Part shown: piece by piece, positions 53,306 to 63,020 of the stretch
Layout of the letters: every line of letters starts with the position of its first letter
Position numbering within the stretch: position 1 is the stretch's first letter
Source of the DNA: JACJYE01 sp964432875
Lineage (GTDB): Bacteria; Bacteroidota; Bacteroidia; Chitinophagales; Saprospiraceae
Reading direction: 5' to 3'
Assembly: GCA_964432875.1 (NCBI GenBank)
Contig: CAYSPJ010000006.1
Coordinates: forward strand, 1-64,000
DNA length: 64,000 bases
Position numbers and translations under genes: made by a program
The notes under the pieces: model-generated
Database searches by the model: none
What the model was told of the DNA's origin: nothing
What the model saw: the letters and a program-made list of their open reading frames with translations, nothing else

Positions 53306-54766
53306 ATGAATGCAATAGACAAACAACTGCTGCCTGCTACCCTGGCCTACATCGATGGCCACTGGGCCGAGGCCGATGATGGTACCACCTTTCCCATTTT
53401 CAACCCATCCGACGGAGGCCTCCTCGCTCAAGTGCCTGACCTGGGCGCGGCAGAAACCCGCCGGGCTATCCTGGCGGCGGCCGCCGCTTTCCCCGCCTGG
53501 AGCGGGCGCACGGCTGGTGACCGCGCCGCCCTGCTGCACCGCTGGCATGGCCTGATGCTGGAGCAAGAGGAAGGCTTGGCTCGCCTCCTTACCTTGGAGC
53601 AAGGCAAGCCCCTGGCCGAAGCCCGGGGGGAAATCCGCTACGGCGCTTCCTTCGTGGAGTGGTTTGCCGAAGAGGCCCGCCGGGTCTATGGCGACATCAT
53701 CCCCAGCCATGCGGCCGACAAGCGCATCTTGGTGCTCAAGCAGCCCATCGGGGTGGTGGCCGCCATCACGCCCTGGAATTTCCCCAATGCCATGATTACC
53801 CGCAAGGTAGCGCCCGCCCTGGCCGCCGGCTGCTGCGTGGTGGTCAAGCCGGCGGAAGCCACCCCGCTCTCGGCCCTGGCGCTGGCGGCGCTGGCCGAAA
53901 AAGCCGGCTTCCCGCCCGGCGTGTTCAATGTGCTGACCACCAGCCAGCCCGCCACCGTCGGCGCAGAGCTGACCGGCAACCCCCTGGTACGCAAACTCTC
54001 CTTCACCGGCTCTACCCGCGTGGGCAAGCTGCTGATGCGGCAGTGTGCCGATACGGTCAAAAAAATATCGCTGGAACTGGGCGGCAACGCCCCCTTCATC
54101 GTCTTCGATGATGCCGACCTGGACGCGGCGGTGGAGGGCGCCATCGCCTCTAAATATCGCAACGCCGGCCAGACCTGCGTGTGCGCCAACCGCCTTTTTG
54201 TGCAGGATGCCGTACACGACGAGTTCGTGGAGAAGCTTAGCCGGGCCGCCGCCCGCCAGCTGGTGGGCGATGGGCTGGAAGACGGCGTCGCCATCGGGCC
54301 CCTCATCAACCAAGCCGCGCTCGACAAGGTGGAGCGCCTGGTGCAAGACGCCCTCGACCAGGGCGCCGCCATCGCCACGGGCGGGCAGCGCCACGAACGG
54401 GGCGGCCTGTTCTACCAACCCACCGTGCTCACCGGCGCTCGCCCCGAGATGGCGCTGAGCCAGGAGGAAATCTTCGGTCCCGTCGCCCCGGTCTATCGCT
54501 TCCGCGACGAAGCGGAGGCCATCCGCCTGGCCAATGACACGCCCTACGGCCTGGCGGCTTATTTCTATGCCCGCGACCTCGCCCGCGCCTGGCGTGTGGC
54601 CGAAGCCCTCGACTACGGCATCGTCGGTCTCAACACGGGCCTGATCTCCACCCCGGTTGCCCCCTTCGGCGGCATGAAGGAGAGCGGCATCGGCCGCGAA
54701 GGCTCTAAATACGGCATCGAGGAGTATGTGGAGGTGAAGTATTGGTGCGTGGGGGGGGTGGAGTGA
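53306..54766 (+). CDS. gabD: NAD(P)-dependent succinate-semialdehyde dehydrogenase
   Basis: A 486-residue aldehyde dehydrogenase of the GabD type (ATG at 53306). Motifs: ITPWNFPNAMITRKVAPALA, SFTGSTRVGKLL, catalytic Glu257 in SLELGGNAPF and Cys291 in AGQTCVCANRLF, plus EEIFGPVAPVYRF and GGMKESGIGREGSKYGIEEY. It oxidises succinate semialdehyde to succinate. It is very GC-rich, which opens a long antisense frame (53264-54829) that is not a gene. Confidence 0.9.
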   Translation: MNAIDKQLLPATLAYIDGHWAEADDGTTFPIFNPSDGGLLAQVPDLGAAETRRAILAAAAAFPAWSGRTAGDRAALLHRWHGLMLEQEEGLARLLTLEQGKPLAEARGEIRYGASFVEWFAEEARRVYGDIIPSHAADKRILVLKQPIGVVAAITPWNFPNAMITRKVAPALAAGCCVVVKPAEATPLSALALAALAEKAGFPPGVFNVLTTSQPATVGAELTGNPLVRKLSFTGSTRVGKLLMRQCADTVKKISLELGGNAPFIVFDDADLDAAVEGAIASKYRNAGQTCVCANRLFVQDAVHDEFVEKLSRAAARQLVGDGLEDGVAIGPLINQAALDKVERLVQDALDQGAAIATGGQRHERGGLFYQPTVLTGARPEMALSQEEIFGPVAPVYRFRDEAEAIRLANDTPYGLAAYFYARDLARAWRVAEALDYGIVGLNTGLISTPVAPFGGMKESGIGREGSKYGIEEYVEVKYWCVGGVE

Positions 54767-54886
54767 GGGCCCGATATGGGTAAGCGCGGGCTCTGAAAGT
54801 GATAGCCATAGCTGGTAGATGGCCCCCATTGACGCCCCCGCTCGTCTATGAAGCCAAGCTGGAAGACATCCTGCAGTAACCCCGCC

Positions 54887-57415
54887 TCATTCCAACAAAC
54901 GATAGGCATACACCCGATCCCCATAACCGGTTACGGCGAGTAGGCCGCCGCCAGTGAGGGGCACGAGACAAAACGGCGTGTCGCCCGCCAGGGGGAAGCC
55001 AGGGAGGGAAGCGCCCTGCTCGTCAAGCAAATAGATTTTCCGGCTTTTGCGATTCAGCAAACCGATCCACTGGTGCTGGGGGCGGGCAATGACGAAAGCC
55101 GTGTCAGGGACGAATGGCAAGGCCTTTGCAAAATGAGGTTTGAATTGGTTGCCTTCATAATAGTGCGCCTTCAGCTCAGCAGCGCGATAGGCCAGGTAAT
55201 CTTTGCGGGCGTCGCCGGCCAGGTCGAGGAAGAGGAAGTGCGCGCCGGGGCCGTCTGGCAACAGGCGCAGCCGGAAATGCTGCCCCTCGAGGTTGATGAT
55301 GTGAGCAAAGCCCTGGTTGTCGCCCAGGGCGATGCGCTCGATGCCGGGTTCGATTTGAAAGAAAGGAGGCGAAAGAAACTCGGCCCCCATGCGTACCGGC
55401 TCGAAGCGGAAGCTACCATCGCGCTGGAAAGCGAAAAGCGTGCCGGCCTCGCTCAGGACCAGGATGTAGTCTTGATTGCGGTGCTGAAAGTGAGCCAGGG
55501 GATGGCGTACGGTGCTGTCGGCTTGCGCTTGGGGGTTCCAGCCGGGTAAGGGGCGCCCCAGCCGGTCCCAGCCGAAGAGATAGCCATTGGCACAAGCAAT
55601 GAAAAAATGATGCTGCCCCCGCCCCTCCATATCGGTAACCAATAGCGGGCTAATAGCGGGCGACTCCAGGGGGATACGGAAATGCCCGCGCAGCGCCCCT
55701 TCGCCCGACAAGACCTGGATGCTATTGGGCGTGGCGAAAGCCAGGTCGCGCAATTCCCCGCCGAAATAATCAATCAAAGCAATTTCTCCCCGTATCGGCC
55801 CATCGAGCGGGGTTTTCCAGCGGCGCTCGCCGCCAGGGCCCAGCAAGTAGAGGGCGTGGTCTTCATCTTGCAGCAGGAAGCCGGGGCCGTGTTCATCCAG
55901 GGGAAAAGCTTGCACAGCACCGCTAGCCGGAGCATCCAGGGCCGCTTGCCAGGCGAGCAAGGCGGCATCCGCCTCCTGCCCGGGCGGCGGGTTAGCAGCC
56001 AGGCCGGTAAGCGAGCCATCGGCAGAAATAGCCACCAGCCAATGCTCATAGGTTTGCAGCAGCTCGGCAAGCGCTTGCTGCTGCTGCCGCAGATAGCCCG
56101 GCAGAAGGCTAGCCCCCAAGCTGGCACGGGTGTACAACCAGGCTTTGCTACCCGCGTTTTGCTGGGCGTACATGCCGAGGAAGGCCTCGTCTTGCAACAG
56201 GGTATTGCCCACGAGGAAGTTGCTGGCCAACTGCTCGATTGCTGCCTGCGAAGGGCTGAAAGCCACATAATCCCCCAACAGGCTGACAAAAGGGTTTTTT
56301 ATGTTGACCCCCAGCGGTTTGAGCAAGCCATCTGCCAGCAATTGCCGGATTTGAAAGCCCTGGTAGTCATAGTCTTGCAGGCTGCCGACTTCCTCGGCCA
56401 AGGCGGCCAGGCGAGCAGGTGCCTGAGCCGGGTTTTGTACCGCGAGCAAGGTAACCTGGCTTTGCTCGGGATGCCCGGGCAAGCCCAGAGACAATTGCGC
56501 CATCTCCGCGCCCAGCCAGCTTTGCAGGTGTTCGCGGAAGAGGGGTGCCGCCGCTTCCGGCTCAGCTAGCGGCATCGGCTGGCGGTAGCACCAGGCCAGG
56601 TTGCGGGGCAGGTAGGAGAGCAAGCGCTCCCCCCGGCTCTGCGCAGGGATGGAAAAACGCCGCCCGCGCTGCCCCTTCATCCTCAATTGGCCGCTGAAGG
56701 CCAGGGTGTCAGCACCGATTTTATCGTATTGCAGCTCAATCCCGCTACACCATCGCTCCAGGCTGGCCAAGGCATCCCGGGCCGGGCTTTCGATGATGCC
56801 CGTACCCAGGGCAAGCAGGTTTTCCGGCTGGATGAAAAGAGCCGTCTGGCTACCGAGCACAGCAGCCCAGCTTGCCGGCCCTCCTTTGAGCTGGGCGATA
56901 CCCGCTTCCACCTGCAGCGGGAGCCGGCCTAAAAACAACAGGTTGCGGCTACGGGCAGCGGCAACAATCCGCCCACTGGGCAGCGTATAGTGATAAACCG
57001 CCTGCCCACGGAAGTTATCCTGGGTATGGGGAAAGGGAGCGGGCCAGGAAAAGCCCCTGGCATCCAACACGGCGGCTAGCGCCAACTCGCCGCCCCCCAG
57101 GTTTTGTAATAACCACCAACCTGTTGCCGAGGCAGCACTGCCCGCCTGGAGGAATTGCTGAAAAGCAGCATAGTCGGCAGCTAATGCGGGGAAGGCCGAC
57201 AAAAAAACGGGCGTGGCAAGCGTATCGGCATCAGCCCCCTCGCTCGGAGCTGCCGGCCAGCGAAATACCAGGGCAGAAGCATCGGGTAGCGCTTCTTCGG
57301 GGCGGTGGGGGGAAAAGAAAAAACAATACACCAAGCCCCCCAGCAGCGCAGTGGACAAGCCTCCGATCAGCCACCAACGATATTGTTGTAGAAAAGCAGC
57401 GGTTCTTTCTGACAT
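54887..57415 (-). CDS. Large membrane-anchored beta-propeller protein of unknown function
   Basis: An 842-residue protein with a single N-terminal helix (about 13-33), so the rest is periplasmic. Residues about 40-480 are a mixed region resembling DUF3352-like proteins (LPDASALVFRWP ... FLPALAADYAAFQQFL ... PFVSLLGDYVAFSPSQAAIEQ). Residues 500-842 look like a beta-propeller of repeated blades (EHGPGFLLQDEDHALYLLGPGG; LLVTDMEGRGQHHFFIACAN; ILVLSEAGTLFAFQRDGSF; FLFLDLAGDARKDYLAYRA; LLAVTGYGDRVYAYRLL). Function unknown. It is divergent from DUF423 (35 bp between starts). Confidence 0.7.
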   Translation of the reverse strand: MSERTAAFLQQYRWWLIGGLSTALLGGLVYCFFFSPHRPEEALPDASALVFRWPAAPSEGADADTLATPVFLSAFPALAADYAAFQQFLQAGSAASATGWWLLQNLGGGELALAAVLDARGFSWPAPFPHTQDNFRGQAVYHYTLPSGRIVAAARSRNLLFLGRLPLQVEAGIAQLKGGPASWAAVLGSQTALFIQPENLLALGTGIIESPARDALASLERWCSGIELQYDKIGADTLAFSGQLRMKGQRGRRFSIPAQSRGERLLSYLPRNLAWCYRQPMPLAEPEAAAPLFREHLQSWLGAEMAQLSLGLPGHPEQSQVTLLAVQNPAQAPARLAALAEEVGSLQDYDYQGFQIRQLLADGLLKPLGVNIKNPFVSLLGDYVAFSPSQAAIEQLASNFLVGNTLLQDEAFLGMYAQQNAGSKAWLYTRASLGASLLPGYLRQQQQALAELLQTYEHWLVAISADGSLTGLAANPPPGQEADAALLAWQAALDAPASGAVQAFPLDEHGPGFLLQDEDHALYLLGPGGERRWKTPLDGPIRGEIALIDYFGGELRDLAFATPNSIQVLSGEGALRGHFRIPLESPAISPLLVTDMEGRGQHHFFIACANGYLFGWDRLGRPLPGWNPQAQADSTVRHPLAHFQHRNQDYILVLSEAGTLFAFQRDGSFRFEPVRMGAEFLSPPFFQIEPGIERIALGDNQGFAHIINLEGQHFRLRLLPDGPGAHFLFLDLAGDARKDYLAYRAAELKAHYYEGNQFKPHFAKALPFVPDTAFVIARPQHQWIGLLNRKSRKIYLLDEQGASLPGFPLAGDTPFCLVPLTGGGLLAVTGYGDRVYAYRLLE

Positions 57416-57450
57416 AAAAACTATATTTGGCGCGCCAAAATAAGAAAATC

Positions 57451-57867
57451 ATGCGAAAAGTATTCCTCCGCCTAGGCGGTTTCATGGCATTGCTGGCTGT
57501 TGCATTGGGCGCTTTTGGCGCTCACGCCCTTAAAGAAGCCCTTGCCCCCGAACAGCTCCAATCCTTCGAAATCGGGGTCCGTTACCAGTTTTACCATGCC
57601 TTGGCTACTATTGCCGTTGGGTTGATCCTTTTCTTTCGCAAAACGCCCATGTTGCTCTGGGCCGGCTGGCTTTTTACGGCTGGCACAGTGCTATTCTCAG
57701 GCTCGCTTTACCTCCTGTCGGTGCAGGATATCCTGCAGTTATCTTCAGCTTGGCTAGGGCCGGTCACCCCCATTGGGGGCAGCCTGCTCATCCTGGGATG
57801 GGGGGCTTTTATCATCTCTTCTTTTCAGGAAAACCAAATGGCTTACCGTAGTAAGAGCAAGGAGTAA
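57451..57867 (+). CDS. DUF423 membrane protein
   Basis: A 138-residue DUF423 protein with four helices. Start ATG at 57451. Family signatures are GAFGAHALKEAL, YQFYHALATIAVGL and FTAGTVLFSGSLYLLS, then GPVTPIGGSLLILGWGAF. The function is unknown. Codon use is typical of the genome. Confidence 0.9.
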   Translation: MRKVFLRLGGFMALLAVALGAFGAHALKEALAPEQLQSFEIGVRYQFYHALATIAVGLILFFRKTPMLLWAGWLFTAGTVLFSGSLYLLSVQDILQLSSAWLGPVTPIGGSLLILGWGAFIISSFQENQMAYRSKSKE

Positions 57868-58038
57868 ATCAGCCAAAAAGAAAAAATAAAGCCCCAGCAG
57901 CAACCTACCGGATGCTTCAAGTGTCCAACCGCAAAGGATGCCCGGGATGATTAGATTTGGGGGAAGCCACAGCTGAAAGCGAAATAAACTTTTTTAAAGG
58001 CTTTTGGCTAAAGCCTACTACAAATCGAAAGAATCTGT

Positions 58039-58046
58039 TAGCTTTG
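58039..58046 (+). promoter_or_regulatory. Promoter element TAGCTTTG
   Basis: Matches the TAnnTTTG -7 consensus, 45 bp before the TRL-like gene ATG at 58092. Confidence 0.45.
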
Positions 58047-58091
58047 CGGCGTCTAAAACCAATTTTTAGGAACCTTAAATCAAGACCAACT

Positions 58092-58403
58092 ATGAAGAAT
58101 CTATTGATTATTGCCGCAGTTGCACTGTTTATGTCAAGCTGTGCTGCTTACTCTACTGCACCTGTTCTTGGCGCGATTTACACTGATGTAAAAGCTCCGC
58201 TTGCCGCTACTGCCAACACGGTTGCCACCAAGGTAGGTACGGCTGAAGCCACCTCTATCCTGGGCTTGGTTGCTACGGGTGATGCCAGCATCAATGCTGC
58301 TGCTCAAAAAGCAGGCATCAAAAAAATCTCCCACGTTGACTACCACTCCACCAGCATCCTGGGCATTTTTGCCAAGTTTACGGTGTACGTTTATGGGGAA
58401 TAA
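58092..58403 (+). CDS. TRL-like family lipoprotein
   Basis: A 103-residue lipoprotein. The ATG at 58092 gives LIIAAVALFMSSC with Cys at the +1 lipid site. The mature part AYSTAPVLGAIYTDVKAPLA ... VGTAEATSILGLVATGDASI ... AGIKKISHVDYHSTSILGIF matches TRL-like proteins (about 100 residues with G-rich repeats). The role is unknown; these are abundant small envelope proteins. A strong terminator follows. Confidence 0.88.
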   Translation: MKNLLIIAAVALFMSSCAAYSTAPVLGAIYTDVKAPLAATANTVATKVGTAEATSILGLVATGDASINAAAQKAGIKKISHVDYHSTSILGIFAKFTVYVYGE

Positions 58404-58425
58404 GTAATTGCTTTCCCCATCTTGA

Positions 58426-58467
58426 TTAGCCTCATGAGCGTGCGCGCCCTTGAGGCTAATTTTTTTT
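58426..58467 (+). terminator. Terminator after the TRL-like gene
   Basis: TTAGCCTCA and TGAGGCTAA pair over 9 bp around a 16-nt loop, followed by eight T. Confidence 0.85.
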
Positions 58468-58488
58468 AGAACCAAACAATAAGGGACG

Positions 58489-59034
58489 ATGAAATGGAAA
58501 TATCGCCTCGGCTGGCTGGCTCTGCTGCTCCTACTCGCCATGCTGTGGCTTTTGTATCGTCAAACGGGCATGGATGCTCCTCAGCACGCCCAACTCAACC
58601 TGAGCTACAACCTCTGCCTGAAAGCGGATGCGGGCTATCAGCCCCTGGAAAACGACACACTGGCCCGCGTACACTACGCCCAAAACTATTGGGCTGACTC
58701 TACCGGCCAGTACTTTTCCAAAACCCTGCTCTCCCCTTCAGGAGACACCTTGCTGGTCAGCATTTTCAACCAAGCTTCGCTGCGCAAAGCCGAAGAAGCG
58801 CTGCGGGCTGCTGGCTTCGAAAACCTGCAGCAGAAGCGCCTTGACCACGCAGGCTTTTCGGCCCTGATCGCTTTGGCCCGCGCCCCCGATGGCACGTTCT
58901 TCCTGCGCCGCCTCATTGCTGACGCCCAATTCCAGGTGGTGGCCATGGCCGATCAGGCCAGCCGGGATAGTGCGGACTTGAGCCGCCTTTTTCAAACCGA
59001 CCACTTCGTACAATCGCTGGAAAAATGTTTGTGA
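58489..59034 (+). CDS. Membrane-anchored protein of unknown function
   Basis: A 181-residue protein with one N-terminal helix (GWLALLLLLAMLWLLY), then a soluble part with two halves similar in tone (SLRKAEEALRAAGFENLQQK, FSALIALARAPDGTFFLRRL). It overlaps the next gene by 10 bp, a sign of coupling. The region could be a small sensor or chaperone; no family is recognised. Confidence 0.6.
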   Translation: MKWKYRLGWLALLLLLAMLWLLYRQTGMDAPQHAQLNLSYNLCLKADAGYQPLENDTLARVHYAQNYWADSTGQYFSKTLLSPSGDTLLVSIFNQASLRKAEEALRAAGFENLQQKRLDHAGFSALIALARAPDGTFFLRRLIADAQFQVVAMADQASRDSADLSRLFQTDHFVQSLEKCL

Positions 59035-59561
59035 AAAAATTATCCCTGGCGCTATTGCTGGCTCTGCTCGCCTTGAGCCTCGGCGCACAAGATTCTGACC
59101 GCTTCCTGAAGAAAATGATGCAGGAAGGAACGGTGTTGTACTTTATTACGCCAACAAATTTTAAAGCCAAACCTGGCAAGTTGAAGCTGGAAGCTGACTT
59201 TACCTTCCAGTATAGCGGCGGCATGCCGGAAGCGGTTTACTTGCGCTTTTCGGTTTTCTCCAAATCAGCCATCCGCCGCTTGGAGAGCCTGGCGTTTTTT
59301 TCTGGCGAAGAACAAATTGGCAGCACGAGCGCGCCAGAGCTGATTTTCCTGCAAAAGGAAAAACGCAAGTGGCACAGCCGGTTTTCCGCTACCCTCCCCT
59401 ACCCCACCCTCCTGAAACTGCTGCAAGCGGGCCCTGAAGCTGGCATCCACGCTGCTACGCCGGAAAAAAAATATGCCTTCTCACCTGGCAAAGATTGGCT
59501 CAAAGCCGCTGAAATCCTCAAAGAAATACTGGCGGTAGAAGTGGATGTGATGGTGAAATAA
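59025..59561 (+). CDS. Secreted protein of unknown function
   Basis: A 178-residue exported protein with signal peptide (LSLALLLALLALSLGAQ). The mature part is beta-rich: GTVLYFITPTNFKAKPGKLK, EADFTFQYSGGMPEAVYLRF, then EKRKWHSRFSATLPYPTLLK and a helix DWLKAAEILKEIL. Coupled to the preceding anchored protein; probable partners. No domain recognised. Confidence 0.6.
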   Translation: MFVKKLSLALLLALLALSLGAQDSDRFLKKMMQEGTVLYFITPTNFKAKPGKLKLEADFTFQYSGGMPEAVYLRFSVFSKSAIRRLESLAFFSGEEQIGSTSAPELIFLQKEKRKWHSRFSATLPYPTLLKLLQAGPEAGIHAATPEKKYAFSPGKDWLKAAEILKEILAVEVDVMVK

Positions 59562-59659
59562 GCGCCAGCACCAAAGCTTAGTGTATTTTTCACAACAATA
59601 GCTAGGGCCATCCCCGCTAATAAGTGTACTTTTGCGCCGCGGAACAAAAATCGTGTATC

Positions 59660-62224
59660 ATGATTGGACAATTAAACCAGAGCCCTTTTAAGCTAAAACG
59701 CATCTTCATCGAATCGCAATTGCCCCAAGGGCTGATGCCTCTGCGCGAGTTGGCCAACAACTTGTGGTGGTCTTGGAATAGGGACGCCATCGAGTTGTTC
59801 CGCTCCATTGACCAACAGCGTTGGGCAAATGTGGAGTACAACCCCATCAGGCTGCTGGATGAGCTGAGCCCGGCGAAGGCTAACGCCTTGCTGGCCGACC
59901 AGGCTTTCATGAACCGCGTGAAGGCCATAGACCAAGCATTTAAGGACTACCTGAAGGCCAAACCAGCCAAGGGTGCCCCGCGCATTGCCTACTTTAGCAT
60001 GGAATACGGTTTGCACATCTCGCTGCACATCTATTCTGGCGGCCTGGGCGTGCTGGCCGGCGACTACCTCAAGGAAGCCAGCGATTGCAATGCCAATATG
60101 GTAGCCGTAGGGCTATTGTACCGCTATGGGTACTTCCAACAGTCCATTTCGCTGCATGGCGAACAGGTGAATAACTATCCGGCGCAGAAGTTTACCCAGC
60201 TGCCCCTTCAGCCCGTCTTTGATGCAAAGGGGGAATGGCTGAAACTAGGCATCGGCATGAAGGGCCGACTGGTGTTTGCTAAAGTATGGGAATTGCGCGT
60301 AGGCCGCATGCCGCTCTACCTATTGGATACTGACCTGGATGAAAATTCTTGGGAGGACCGCAAGCTGACCCACCAACTCTATGGAGGGGACAACGAACAC
60401 CGCCTCCAACAAGAAATACTCCTGGGCATTGGTGGCATCCAAGCCCTCCAAGCCCTGGGCATCGAGGCCGATATTTACCACTGCAACGAGGGCCATGCCG
60501 CCTTCATGGGCTTGGAGCGCCTGCGCACCTACATGCAGCACCAACAACTGACTTTTGACGAAGCCGTAGAAGTCGTGCGCGCTACCAGCTTATTCACTAC
60601 TCATACCCCTGTGCCGGCCGGGCATGATTACTTCCACCCCAACCTGCTGGCACAGTATTTCATGGATTATGCCGACAAGCTGGGCATAAGCTGGCAACGG
60701 TTTATCGAGCTGGGCCAGATAAACGGCTACAATCCCGACGAGCTCTTTTCCATGAGCCACCTGGCCATGCGCTTGTCACAGGAAGTAAACGGCGTGAGCG
60801 AATTGCACGGCACGGTTTCACAACAGATGTTTAATAAGCTGTACCCCGGCTATCATGCCGAAGAACTCCATATTGGCTACGTGACCAATAGCGTGCACTA
60901 CCATACTTGGATTGCGCCCGAGTGGCACGACTTGTATGTGCGCGAGTTTGGCGTTGGATTCCTGCAAGACCAGTCCAACAAAACACACTGGCGCCATATT
61001 TACAATGTAGCCCCCAAAGAGATTATGTCTATCCGCCAGCAACTGAAGCGCCGCCTGCTGGGCTATGTCAAAGCTTCCCTACAGGAGGACCTGCGCCGCC
61101 GCGGCGAAAACCCGCGTGCTATCTTTGAAGTGGTCAATGCCATTAATGAGGAAGCGCTCATCATCGGTTTCGCCCGGCGTTTCGCCACCTACAAGCGGGC
61201 ACACCTCCTGTTTACCAACCCGGAGCGCCTGTCGCAAATCGTCAACCAAACCGGGCGGCCGGTGCTTTTCCTTTTTGCGGGCAAGGCCCACCCGGCCGAC
61301 CATGGCGGGCAGGAGCTGATCAAGCATATCGTCAGCGTCTCCAAGCGGCCGGAATTCGCCGGCAAAGTTATCTTCCTGGAGAATTACAACATGGAGATGG
61401 CCAAGCTGCTGGTCCAGGGCGTGGACATCTGGCTCAACACGCCCACCCGGCCTCAGGAAGCCTCCGGCACCAGCGGCATGAAAGCAGCCCTCAACGGGGT
61501 AATGAATTTCAGCGTGCTAGATGGCTGGTGGGCCGAGGGTTACCGCCCAGATGCCGGCTGGGCGCTGTCTAAAGAGCGCACCTATGCCGAGCAGACTCTC
61601 CAAAATGAACTGGATGCCGAAACGATATACAATATACTGGAGCACGAAATCGTGCCAGCTTTTTTCCAACGCGATGAGCAGGGTATCCCGCAGCAATGGG
61701 TGAGCCATATCAAAAATACCATTGCTGAAATAGCGCCCGACTATACGATGAAGCGCATGCTCGACCACTACTTCGAACGCTTTTACAATAAGCTTTACGA
61801 GCGCGGCACAGCCGTACGCCACAAAGCCTTTGCGCTCGCCCGCCAGATTGCCGCCTGGAAAAACGAATTGCGCCGCCATTGGGATGAGATCGAAACCGTA
61901 GCGCTGGAGGTCTTTGATACGGACAACCGGGCTTTGCCAGTGGGGCAGCCCTTTACTGCTACCATCAGCCTTTATATCAACGGCATCAAGCCCGAGCATG
62001 TCGGCCTGGAGGCCGCCTTCTTCCGCCGCGTCAATGATGACGCTGAGCTCAAGCTGGAATTCACGGCAGAACTAGAGTTGAAAACCGTCAAGGGTAGCAC
62101 AGCTACTTACCACTGCGCTATTGACCCGCAGCTAGCTGGCGTCTTTGAGTATGGCTTCCGCATGTTCCCCAAACACCCTGCCCTGGCGCATCGGCAAGAC
62201 TTGCCGCTAACTCGCTGGTTGTAG
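59660..62224 (+). CDS. glgP: Alpha-glucan (glycogen) phosphorylase, GT35
   Basis: An 854-residue phosphorylase of the short GlgP type, releasing glucose-1-phosphate from glycogen with PLP. Start ATG at 59660. The N-terminal DUF3417 has LPQGLMPLRELANNLWWSWN; the catalytic part has IAYFSMEYGLHISLHIYSGG, HCNEGHAAFMGLERLR, TTHTPVPAGHDYFHP, FARRFATYKRAHLL, FLENYNMEMAKLLVQGVDIW and GTSGMKAALNGVMNFSVLDG (PLP-binding region). The C-terminus has beta domains. Convergent with the thioredoxin-family lipoprotein. Confidence 0.93.
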   Translation: MIGQLNQSPFKLKRIFIESQLPQGLMPLRELANNLWWSWNRDAIELFRSIDQQRWANVEYNPIRLLDELSPAKANALLADQAFMNRVKAIDQAFKDYLKAKPAKGAPRIAYFSMEYGLHISLHIYSGGLGVLAGDYLKEASDCNANMVAVGLLYRYGYFQQSISLHGEQVNNYPAQKFTQLPLQPVFDAKGEWLKLGIGMKGRLVFAKVWELRVGRMPLYLLDTDLDENSWEDRKLTHQLYGGDNEHRLQQEILLGIGGIQALQALGIEADIYHCNEGHAAFMGLERLRTYMQHQQLTFDEAVEVVRATSLFTTHTPVPAGHDYFHPNLLAQYFMDYADKLGISWQRFIELGQINGYNPDELFSMSHLAMRLSQEVNGVSELHGTVSQQMFNKLYPGYHAEELHIGYVTNSVHYHTWIAPEWHDLYVREFGVGFLQDQSNKTHWRHIYNVAPKEIMSIRQQLKRRLLGYVKASLQEDLRRRGENPRAIFEVVNAINEEALIIGFARRFATYKRAHLLFTNPERLSQIVNQTGRPVLFLFAGKAHPADHGGQELIKHIVSVSKRPEFAGKVIFLENYNMEMAKLLVQGVDIWLNTPTRPQEASGTSGMKAALNGVMNFSVLDGWWAEGYRPDAGWALSKERTYAEQTLQNELDAETIYNILEHEIVPAFFQRDEQGIPQQWVSHIKNTIAEIAPDYTMKRMLDHYFERFYNKLYERGTAVRHKAFALARQIAAWKNELRRHWDEIETVALEVFDTDNRALPVGQPFTATISLYINGIKPEHVGLEAAFFRRVNDDAELKLEFTAELELKTVKGSTATYHCAIDPQLAGVFEYGFRMFPKHPALAHRQDLPLTRWL

Positions 62225-62248
62225 GCCAATGCCTCAGCCAGCAAAAAC

Positions 62249-62290
62249 AAAGCCGCCGTGCCCCATCCTTGAGGAGCGCGGCGGCTTTAT
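62249..62290. terminator. Bidirectional hairpin between convergent genes
   Basis: AAAGCCGCCG and CGGCGGCTTT pair over 10 bp around a 20-nt loop, with T-rich right flank for glgP and A-rich left flank serving the minus-strand gene. Confidence 0.75.
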
Positions 62291-62310
62291 TGCGTAATTC
62301 GACCTTGCGG

Positions 62311-62985
62311 TTACACCGTCTTAATGGAACAACCCACCGCCTTTGTTGACGAGGGTGTAGGCGCCTGGCCCTTTTCCAGGGCTTCGATGGCATTTTCCAG
62401 GAATTTCTCTTTCACCCCTTCAGGGTCGCGCACGCTGTCGTCGATAGCGCCATGGTAGCGCACGATGCGGGCTTGGTCGAGCAGGAAGACCTCAGGCGTA
62501 CGGGTGGCGCCATATTGGGGGTAAACCCGCTGGCCCTCGTCAAAGAGGTAAGGGAAAGGGAAATTCAACTCCTTTGCCCGCTCTTTCATCGCATCAAAGC
62601 TATCGCCGGGCTGGGCAGCAGGGTCGTTGGGCTGGATGGCCAACACCGGATAGCCTATCGCCGCGTACTTTTTGTGCAGATCGATGATGCGCTGCTCGCT
62701 GGCTACGGCAAATGGGCAAGTATTGCAGGTGAAGATTACGATATAGCCCTTAGGAGCGTTGCCATTGGCATCTTTGGCATTAGCCAAAGAGTACATTTTG
62801 CCATCTACGCCTTTCAGCTCGAAGTCCGGTGCTTCATCTCCGACCCCGATGGATTCAACCTGGGCAGGCTCTGCCGGGCTGGAAACTTGTTCGGCAGCTT
62901 CCCCGCCTTGCTGAGGAGTCGTATTGTTGCATGCTATAGCAGTGAAAGATAAGGCCATAGCGACAATCAGAATAAGGTACTTCAT
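62311..62985 (-). CDS. Thioredoxin-fold lipoprotein (peroxiredoxin-like)
   Basis: A 224-residue lipoprotein (ATG at 62985; lipobox ending FTAIAC). A disordered Pro/Glu linker is followed by a thioredoxin/AhpC-like fold: IGVGDEAPDFELKGVDGK, IVIFTCNTCPFAVASEQRII (active CxxC), AIQPNDPAAQPGD and TPEVFLLDQARIVRYHGAID. It ends in CSIKTV, a possible second active Cys. It is the family of redoxins with NTCP motif common in Bacteroidota. The TlpA-like lipoprotein gene lies directly upstream on the minus strand (36 bp), suggesting a pair. Confidence 0.85.
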   Translation of the reverse strand: MKYLILIVAMALSFTAIACNNTTPQQGGEAAEQVSSPAEPAQVESIGVGDEAPDFELKGVDGKMYSLANAKDANGNAPKGYIVIFTCNTCPFAVASEQRIIDLHKKYAAIGYPVLAIQPNDPAAQPGDSFDAMKERAKELNFPFPYLFDEGQRVYPQYGATRTPEVFLLDQARIVRYHGAIDDSVRDPEGVKEKFLENAIEALEKGQAPTPSSTKAVGCSIKTV

Positions 62986-63020
62986 TGGTACAATTGTTTT
63001 TGGTGAGATAATCATATTGC

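Noticed and set aside
53264..54829. 521-residue antisense frame opposite the succinate-semialdehyde dehydrogenase gene
   Set aside because: It is a by-product of very GC-rich codons on the other strand; its translation is Gly/Ala/His-rich with no domain, while the + strand encodes a full dehydrogenase.
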